This document shows positions 58,637 to 64,000 of a stretch of DNA of 64,000 nt, piece by piece. This DNA is from VRUE01 sp963708115 (lineage in GTDB: Bacteria; Actinomycetota; Thermoleophilia; Solirubrobacterales; 70-9), in assembly GCA_963708115.1 (NCBI GenBank), contig CAVPRX010000002.1, forward strand, positions 809,103 through 873,102, written 5' to 3'. Within the stretch, counting starts at the first letter, position 1, and every line of letters begins with the position of its first letter. The notes under the pieces are model-generated. The model was not told where the DNA came from. It saw only the letters and a list, made by a program, of their open reading frames with translations, and searched no databases. The position numbers and the translations under genes are program-made.

Positions 58637-60027
58637 TGTCGCGCTTTCGCAAAGACCCCGACCCGCGCTTCTGGCGCATCAACCGCTCGCTCGAGTTCGA
58701 CTGGCCGCTGGCCGCCTACGACCTCGATCAGTCGAAAGCGCACGCCCGGGCGCTGCAGCGGCTCGGCGTCCTCGACGGAGCCGAGCTGGAGCAGATGATC
58801 GCCGGCCTCGACCGGGTCGGGGAGCGGATCGGCGCCCACGGCTTCGAGTTCGACCCTGCCGACGAGGACATCCACATGGCGATCGAGCGCCTGCTCGGCG
58901 ACGAGATCGGGCCCCTCGCGGGCAAGCTGCACACCGGTCGCTCGCGCAACGACCAGGTCGCCACCGACATGGCGATGGTCGTCCAGGTGCACTCTCTGCA
59001 GGCGATCGATCTGGCGGCAGCGGCGATGGAGCGCCTGCTCGAGCTCGCCGAGCGCCACCGCGACTGGCCGATGCCCGGCTACACCCATCTGCAGCGGGCC
59101 CAGCCCGTCTACCTCGGCCATCACCTGCTCGCTTACTTCTGGATGCTCGCCCGCGACGTGCTGCGCTTCCAGTTCGCCCTCGACAGCGCCAGCGTGATGC
59201 CGCTCGGCTCGGGAGCCCTCGCCGGAGTCAACTGGGAGATCGACCGCGGCGCGGTCGCCGACGACCTCGGCTTCGAACACGTCACCCACAACTCGATCGA
59301 CGGGGCCTCCAACCGCGACTTCGTCCTCGACTACCTGTCCGCCGCGGCCATCTGCTCCATGCACCTCTCCCGGCTCGGTTCGGAGATCGTCATCTGGAGC
59401 TCGTCAGAGTTCGGCTTCTGCGAGCTCGACGAGTCCTTCTCCTCGGGCTCGTCGATCATGCCGCAGAAGAAGAATCCCGACTCGGCTGAGCTGCTGCGCG
59501 CCAAGAGCCCCCGGGTCGCCGCCGACTTCCTCGCCCTGCTGGGCACCATGCACGCGCTGCCCCTGACCTACGGCAAGGACATGCAGGAGGACAAGGAGCC
59601 GCTGTTCGACGCGGTCGACACGGTCGAGTCCTGCCTCGACGCAACCGAGGGGATGCTCGCCGGGATCGCCTTCGATCGCCAGCGCCTCGAGGATGCTTCC
59701 AGCGACGAGATGCTGGCGGCCACCGAGGTCGCCGACCTCCTGGTTCGCAAAGGGGTGCCATTTCGCGAGGCACACGGAATCGTCGGCGGCCTGGTTCGCG
59801 ACGCGGTCGAGAGCGGCAGGTCGCTCTCCGAGCTGACGCCCGAGGAGCTGCGAGGGCGCTCCGAGCAGCTCGACGACTCCTTCTACGAGGTCCTCGAGCG
59901 CAAGAGCTGGCTCGAGTCGAAGCGGATCGAGGGCGGCACCGGCTCGGCGGCGATAACCGAGCAGATCGCGCTCGCGCACGAGACCCTGGCCGCCGTCAAG
60001 GCGCGGGTCCTCGACGAGCGTTCGTGA
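58636..60027 (+). CDS. argH: Argininosuccinate lyase
   Basis: Last step of arginine synthesis. It has 463 residues from ATG 58636 (MSRFRKDPDPRFWRINRSLE): DEDIHMAIERLLGDEIG, LHTGRSRNDQVATDMAMVVQ, PGYTHLQRAQPVYLGHHLLA (catalytic His) and the superfamily signature GSSIMPQKKNPDSAELLRAK with the catalytic Ser loop. LPLTYGKDMQEDKEPLFDAV follows. A longer open frame upstream belongs to the DegT gene. It overlaps DegT by one base and mpg by four, which suggests one operon although the functions are unrelated. Confidence 0.96.
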   Translation: MSRFRKDPDPRFWRINRSLEFDWPLAAYDLDQSKAHARALQRLGVLDGAELEQMIAGLDRVGERIGAHGFEFDPADEDIHMAIERLLGDEIGPLAGKLHTGRSRNDQVATDMAMVVQVHSLQAIDLAAAAMERLLELAERHRDWPMPGYTHLQRAQPVYLGHHLLAYFWMLARDVLRFQFALDSASVMPLGSGALAGVNWEIDRGAVADDLGFEHVTHNSIDGASNRDFVLDYLSAAAICSMHLSRLGSEIVIWSSSEFGFCELDESFSSGSSIMPQKKNPDSAELLRAKSPRVAADFLALLGTMHALPLTYGKDMQEDKEPLFDAVDTVESCLDATEGMLAGIAFDRQRLEDASSDEMLAATEVADLLVRKGVPFREAHGIVGGLVRDAVESGRSLSELTPEELRGRSEQLDDSFYEVLERKSWLESKRIEGGTGSAAITEQIALAHETLAAVKARVLDERS

Positions 60028-60617
60028 CTGCCCCGGCCGCAGAGCGGCTGGGGCTTGACTTCTTCGCCCGCTCGGTGCACACCGTTGCCCGCGAGCTGAT
60101 CGGCTGCCGCCTCTTCTATGCGGGTTGCGGAGGGACGATCGTCGAGACCGAGAGCTACGAGCGCGATGACCCGGCCTGTCACGCCTACGTCGGCCTGACC
60201 AACCGAACCGAGGTGCTGTTCGGCCCGCCGGGTCGCGCCTACGTCTATCTCTCCTATGGCATCCACAGCCTGCTCAACTTCGTCTGCGAACCCGATGGCG
60301 AGGCCGCGGCGGTGCTGATCCGGGCGCTCGAGCCGACGGCGGAGCTCGATGCGATGCGCTCGCGGCGTGGTGAGCGCCCGGACGCCGAGCTCTGCTCCGG
60401 CCCGGGCAAGCTGACCGAGGCGCTGGGCGTTGGTCTCGATGCCAACGACAGCGACTTGGCCGTCGACCCTTTCCTGCTTCTCCCACCCGAGCCCAGCTGG
60501 AGGGGAGGGGTAACCGCCAGCCCACGCGTGGGAATCACCAAAGCGGTCGAGCGACCGTGGCGCTTCAGCCTGGCCGGAAGCCCCTTCGTCTCGCGACCCA
60601 GGCCGCGAGCGGGCTAA
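60024..60617 (+). CDS. mpg: 3-methyladenine DNA glycosylase (AAG/MPG family)
   Basis: Removes alkylated purines in base-excision repair. It has 197 residues: FFARSVHTVARELIGCRLFY, GGTIVETESYERDDPACHAY with the catalytic Glu, TNRTEVLFGPPGRAYVYLSY and GIHSLLNFVCEPDGEAAAVL. CSGPGKLTEALGVGLDAND and RVGITKAVERPWRFSLAGSP close the family pattern. The GTG start overlaps the argH stop (GTGA). The TAA overlaps the stop of the convergent penicillin-binding protein gene. It functionally complements nfo at the other end of the window. Confidence 0.94.
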   Translation: MTAPAAERLGLDFFARSVHTVARELIGCRLFYAGCGGTIVETESYERDDPACHAYVGLTNRTEVLFGPPGRAYVYLSYGIHSLLNFVCEPDGEAAAVLIRALEPTAELDAMRSRRGERPDAELCSGPGKLTEALGVGLDANDSDLAVDPFLLLPPEPSWRGGVTASPRVGITKAVERPWRFSLAGSPFVSRPRPRAG

Positions 60618-62848
60618 CCGGCGGTGATCCCGCCGCCCCCGCCGGATTCGGGCGCGGCTTCCGGTGCCGCTTCAGGAGCCGCTTCGCCTTCGGGTGCCGC
60701 TTCGGGCGCCGGCTCCGCTTCTTCGGGGGGCGCCGATTCGGTCGAGGATTCGGAGGGCACGTAGCTTTCTTCGGTCTCGCCACTGGATCCACCGCCTGAG
60801 CTCTTCGACTTGGCCGCTTTTTCGCTTGCGCTTTCCGCGGCGCGTTCGGCCTTGATGTCTTCCCAGGCGGAGATCACGCTGGCCCAGATCTCGGCGGGGA
60901 ACGTGCCGCCCATCACCGGGCCGCCGTTGTAGAGGGTGGTCATCGGGGTGACCGTGTCGGCGTAGCCGACCCAGACGCAGGCCGTCACTTCTTCGGTCGC
61001 GCCGCAGAACCAGGCGTCGCCGTTGTTCTCGGTCGTTCCGGTCTTGCCCCACTGGCCCGCGGCGCCAATGTCGGCGTGCGTGCCGGTGCCGCTGCTGACG
61101 ACCGTTTCGAGGATGCTCTTGGCCTCTTCGGCGGTCCCTTCGTTGAGCACCTGTTCGTGGGTCGAGTCGTTGTCGCCACCCTTGATCGTGTGGCCGTCCT
61201 GGTCCTCGACCTGGGTGTAGGCCACCGGGCTGTCGCCAGGGTCGGGGGCGAGGGAGCCACTGACACGGTCGCCGTTGTTGGCCAGGGTCGAGTAGGCGTA
61301 GGTCCAGCCGAGCGGGGTCACACCTTCTTCCAGTCCACCCAGGACCATCCCGGGGTTGGTCGAGATTGGGCCGTCGTAGCCCATTTTGTGGATCGTCGCC
61401 GCGATCGAGTGGGTCCGATCCGAGATCGTCTTGCCTTTCAGGCCTTCCAGCGCAAGCTGGGCGTAGATCGAGTTGTCGGAGTAGGTCGTCGCGCAGATGA
61501 TGCTGCAGGAGCCGAGGTAGGCGTCCTCGTCGTTACCGACGACGTAGGTTTCCTGGCCGTTCTTGCCGAAGGGGAACTCCTGCGGCGCGGATTCGTAGAC
61601 CGTTTCCGGCGAGATTCCCTCTTCCAAGGCGGTGATCAGCGTGAAGGGCTTGATCGACGAGCCCGGCTGGCGGTGGCCGAGCGTCGCCAGGTTGAACGGC
61701 TTGGTCTGGAAGTTGGGGCCACCGATCATCGCCTTGACGCCGGCGTTCTTGTTGTCGAGCACGACCAGGGATGCGGTTGGGGGGAGGTACCCGAGATAGG
61801 AGTTGACCGCTTCTTCGGCGGCGTTCTGAAGTTTGAGGTCGAGCGTCGTCTTCACTTTCAACCCGCCGAAGAAGGTCTTGGCGGCGCCGTAGCGTTCGAC
61901 CAGCTGCTGGCGCAGCCAGGAGGTGAAGTAGGGGGCCCTCGAGTCGAGCTTCGGGGGCTCGATCTGGCTCGGCGCCGGCAGCGCCTGCTTACTCCCTTCC
62001 TCGAACTGGGCCTGGGTTATGTAGCCCTGTTCGTACATCTTTTCGAGCACGATGTTGCGCCGTCCCAACGAGTTTTCGGGATAGATCTTCGGGTCGTAAG
62101 CCGAGGGTGAGGCGATGATCCCGGCCAGCGTCGCCGCCTCCCAGGGCTCCAGCACCGAAGCGCAGGGCTCCGCGGTGGTGCCACAGCCGGGGTGGGCGCT
62201 GCCGAAGTAGGTTCGGGCGGCAGCCTCAATTCCGTAGGCACCCTCGCCGAAGTAGATCGTGTTGAGGTACTCGGTGAGGATTTTGTCCTTGCTCCAGTGG
62301 CGCTCGAGCCGGTAGGCGAGCGCGGCCTCGCGGAACTTCTCCAGGACCGTGCGGCTGCCTTCGGCTTCGAGCGCGTTCTTGACGAACTGCTCGGTGATCG
62401 TCGAGGCGCCCTGCGCGGCGCTCTGGCTGAGGATGTCCTTGACCAGGGCTCGGCCGATCCCCTGGAAGTCGACGCCGCTGTGCTCGTAGAAGCGCGCATC
62501 CTCGATCGAGACCACCGCGTTCTTCATGTTGGGCGAGATCTGGCCCGAGGTGAGCAGGATCTTGTTCTGGTTGCTGGTCAGCGTGCCGATCGATTCGCCC
62601 GAAGCGTCGAAGACCTCGCTGTTCTTTGACGCCTTGTACTGGGCGAAGTTATAGATCGCCGGCAGGTCCTGCGAAACCGCGGTCATCATGCCGAAGACCA
62701 TCGAGACCACGGCGAGGACGCCGAGGCCGAGCAGGACGAAGAGGATGCGCAGCTTTTTCAGCCGCGGCCGCGCGGGCTTCGAAGATGCCGGGGGCGGCGG
62801 CGGAACCGAGCCACCGGCCCGGCGGGGCTTTGTTCCAAGGACCGCCAT
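60614..62848 (-). CDS. Class A penicillin-binding protein (transglycosylase/transpeptidase)
   Basis: Bifunctional peptidoglycan synthase of 744 residues. A short Pro-rich cytosolic tail precedes a transmembrane anchor at about 32-55 (ILFVLLGLGVLAVVSMVFGM). The GT51 domain runs about 75-260 (VVSIEDARFYEHSGVDFQGI, GASTITEQFVKNALEAEGSR, ILTEYLNTIYFGEGAYGIEA). The transpeptidase domain (about 330-640) has SxxK in GHRQPGSSIKPFTLITALEE, SDN in TTYSDNSIYAQLAL and KTGTT in QWGKTGTTENNGDAWFCG. The last 85 residues are a Ser/Glu/Pro/Ala-rich extracytoplasmic tail with PEAAPE repeats. It is divergent from tyrS. Confidence 0.95.
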   Translation of the reverse strand: MAVLGTKPRRAGGSVPPPPPASSKPARPRLKKLRILFVLLGLGVLAVVSMVFGMMTAVSQDLPAIYNFAQYKASKNSEVFDASGESIGTLTSNQNKILLTSGQISPNMKNAVVSIEDARFYEHSGVDFQGIGRALVKDILSQSAAQGASTITEQFVKNALEAEGSRTVLEKFREAALAYRLERHWSKDKILTEYLNTIYFGEGAYGIEAAARTYFGSAHPGCGTTAEPCASVLEPWEAATLAGIIASPSAYDPKIYPENSLGRRNIVLEKMYEQGYITQAQFEEGSKQALPAPSQIEPPKLDSRAPYFTSWLRQQLVERYGAAKTFFGGLKVKTTLDLKLQNAAEEAVNSYLGYLPPTASLVVLDNKNAGVKAMIGGPNFQTKPFNLATLGHRQPGSSIKPFTLITALEEGISPETVYESAPQEFPFGKNGQETYVVGNDEDAYLGSCSIICATTYSDNSIYAQLALEGLKGKTISDRTHSIAATIHKMGYDGPISTNPGMVLGGLEEGVTPLGWTYAYSTLANNGDRVSGSLAPDPGDSPVAYTQVEDQDGHTIKGGDNDSTHEQVLNEGTAEEAKSILETVVSSGTGTHADIGAAGQWGKTGTTENNGDAWFCGATEEVTACVWVGYADTVTPMTTLYNGGPVMGGTFPAEIWASVISAWEDIKAERAAESASEKAAKSKSSGGGSSGETEESYVPSESSTESAPPEEAEPAPEAAPEGEAAPEAAPEAAPESGGGGGITAG

Positions 62849-62897
62849 CGAGATGTACGGCCCGGCAGGCGCTACCCGCCGAGCAGAGGCGGCAGTC

Positions 62898-62903
62898 TAG
62901 CAT
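62898..62903 (+). promoter_or_regulatory. -10 hexamer TAGCAT before tyrS
   Basis: TAGCAT ends seven bases before GTG 62911. The 62-base gap to the divergent PBP gene leaves no room for a T-box leader. Confidence 0.5.
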
Positions 62904-62910
62904 TGCGCCC

Positions 62911-64000
62911 GTGCCGGATCTGACGCGCAACGCGGTCGATGTGCTGCCCGACGGCATGCTCGCCGAGCAGCTCGCGGCGCCGCGGCCGCTGCGGGTCAAG
63001 CTCGGGATCGACCCGACGACCGCCGACATCCACCTCGGCCACACCGTCGTCCTCAACAAGCTGCGCGAGTTCCAGGACGAGGGCCACCAAGTCGTCCTGA
63101 TCATCGGCGACTTCACCGCAAGGGTCGGCGACCCGAGCGGACGCTCGGCGCAGCGACCGCTGCCCTCCGCCGAGGAGATCGAGGCAAACGCCGCGACCTA
63201 CCAGGAGCAGGCCTTCAAGCTGCTCGACCGCGAGCGGACCGAGGTGCGCTTCAACAGCGAGTGGCTACGGATGGAGCCCGAGGCGCTGCTCGGCCTGCTC
63301 GCCCAGACGACGGTCGCCAGGCTGCTGGAGCGCGATGACTTCCAGAAGCGCCTGGCCGCGGGCTCACCGATCGCCGCCCTCGAGCTGCTCTACCCGCTGC
63401 TGCAGGGCTACGACTCGGTCGCGGTCGAGGCCGACGTCGAGCTGGGGGGGACCGATCAGAAGTTCAACCTGCTCTTTGGCCGCGACATCCAGGGTGCCTA
63501 CGACCAGAAGCCGCAATCGATCATGACGATGCCGATCCTGGTCGGGACCGACGGCACGCAGAAGATGAGCAAGTCGCTTGGCAACTACGTCGGCGTCACC
63601 GAGGCGCCGGAGGAGATGTTCGGCAAGCTGATGCGGATCCCCGACGAGGCGATGGCCGAGTACTACCGCCTGCTGCTCGGCGCCGAGGTGCCGGCGGGAC
63701 CGCCCAACGAGGCCAAGCGGGAGCTGGGCAGGCGGATCGTCGCCCGCTTCCACGACAACGATGCGGCCCGCGAGGCCGAGGAGCACTTCGACCGCCTCTT
63801 CGTCCGCCACGAGGCCCCCGAGGAAGTCGAGGAAGTCGACCTCGAGGCATTCGCCGCCGGCCGTCACGCCATGGTGCACCTACCGCATGTCATGGCAGAG
63901 GCATTTGAAATCAGCTCAAGCGAGGCACGTCGCCTGATCCAGCAGGGAGGAGTCAAGCTGGATGGCGAAACCTGGCCCAGCCACCTCCTCGACGAGGAAG
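62911..64000 (+). CDS. tyrS: Tyrosine--tRNA ligase (3' truncated by window edge)
   Basis: Class I aminoacyl-tRNA synthetase for tRNA(Tyr); 363 residues are visible and the frame is open to the last base. KLGIDPTTADIHLGHTVVLN contains the HIGH-type motif, followed by IIGDFTARVGDPSGRSAQRP, SPIAALELLYPLLQGYDSVA, VELGGTDQKFNLLFGRDIQ and the KMSKS motif in TDGTQKMSKSLGNYVGV. The C-terminal S4 RNA-binding domain begins at about residue 330 (ISSSEARRLIQQGGVKLDGE). It is the bacterial TyrRS form nearer TyrZ than TyrS of E. coli by motif spacing. The GTG start is set by TAGCAT seven bases upstream; it is probably leaderless. Confidence 0.95.
   Translation, partial: MPDLTRNAVDVLPDGMLAEQLAAPRPLRVKLGIDPTTADIHLGHTVVLNKLREFQDEGHQVVLIIGDFTARVGDPSGRSAQRPLPSAEEIEANAATYQEQAFKLLDRERTEVRFNSEWLRMEPEALLGLLAQTTVARLLERDDFQKRLAAGSPIAALELLYPLLQGYDSVAVEADVELGGTDQKFNLLFGRDIQGAYDQKPQSIMTMPILVGTDGTQKMSKSLGNYVGVTEAPEEMFGKLMRIPDEAMAEYYRLLLGAEVPAGPPNEAKRELGRRIVARFHDNDAAREAEEHFDRLFVRHEAPEEVEEVDLEAFAAGRHAMVHLPHVMAEAFEISSSEARRLIQQGGVKLDGETWPSHLLDEE

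Noticed and set aside
62849..62910. T-box riboswitch for tyrS
   Set aside because: The divergent gap is only 62 bases and the -10 lies seven bases before the start codon, leaving no leader.

Overview
The window is about 64 kb of high-GC DNA (roughly two thirds G+C by eye) from one bacterial chromosome. The gene set points to the Actinomycetota. It includes GatCAB amidotransferase with GltX, the classical menaquinone (men) pathway, many -10 hexamers of the form TANNNT lying 6-7 bases before GTG/ATG starts (leaderless mRNAs), and a leucine leader peptide before leuA. The protein style (Cys-rich small proteins, secreted RTX and WD40-like proteins, citramalate synthase, a GT39/GT2 glycosylation set) recalls Thermoleophilia/Solirubrobacterales. 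That rank is an inference from memory, not from a search.

Layout. 1-6.3 kb: 3' part of dnaE, a Cys-rich protein, an acyl-CoA dehydrogenase, a paired structured repeat, then divergent nfo and gltX whose start codons overlap. 6.3-14.9 kb: an HDOD-LuxR protein facing a degenerate response regulator, an Rrf2 regulator, a HAD phosphatase, cysK-cysE behind an 8-codon upstream ORF, a pcrA/uvrD helicase, folD and a membrane protein. 14.9-22.4 kb: a GMC oxidoreductase, gatCAB, and a type II NADH dehydrogenase behind a perfect 23-base palindrome. 22.4-29.3 kb: a secreted sugar dehydrogenase, three membrane glycosyltransferases and an SQD1-type UDP-sulfoquinovose synthase. 29.3-44.6 kb: ilvB-ilvN-menF, menD-C-A-B (minus), menE-ilvC, a second copy of the paired repeat, a cupin, and serC-serA. 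44.6-49.4 kb: a quinone reductase-like protein, an RTX protein, an MFS exporter, and leuL-leuA. 49.4-57.5 kb: a DUF559 protein, an XRE-cupin regulator with leuC-leuD and a methyltransferase, then leuB, ilvE and cimA. 57.5-64 kb: a DegT aminotransferase, argH and mpg, a class A penicillin-binding protein, and the start of tyrS.

Metabolic logic. ilvBN, ilvC, ilvE, leuA, leuCD, leuB and cimA supply most of branched-chain amino-acid synthesis, and citramalate synthase provides a threonine-independent isoleucine entry that reuses LeuCD and LeuB. menF/D/C/A/B/E make demethylmenaquinone for a respiratory chain that includes NDH-2. serC/serA and cysE/cysK connect serine to cysteine.

Most notable points. 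(1) Two copies, in opposite orientation and 37 kb apart, of a roughly 445-base composite element made of two inverted 146-150-base units. Each unit has a conserved multi-hairpin core inside 28-31-base arms that differ between units but stay self-complementary. (2) A leuL leader whose leucine codons are complementary to the leuA Shine-Dalgarno region. (3) Pervasive leaderless-type promoters, several reusing the preceding gene's TAG stop as the -10. (4) A patch from about 28.7 to 42.7 kb with around 21 single-base frameshifts in ten otherwise well-conserved genes. These are most simply sequence or assembly errors, so products there are annotated as interrupted genes.
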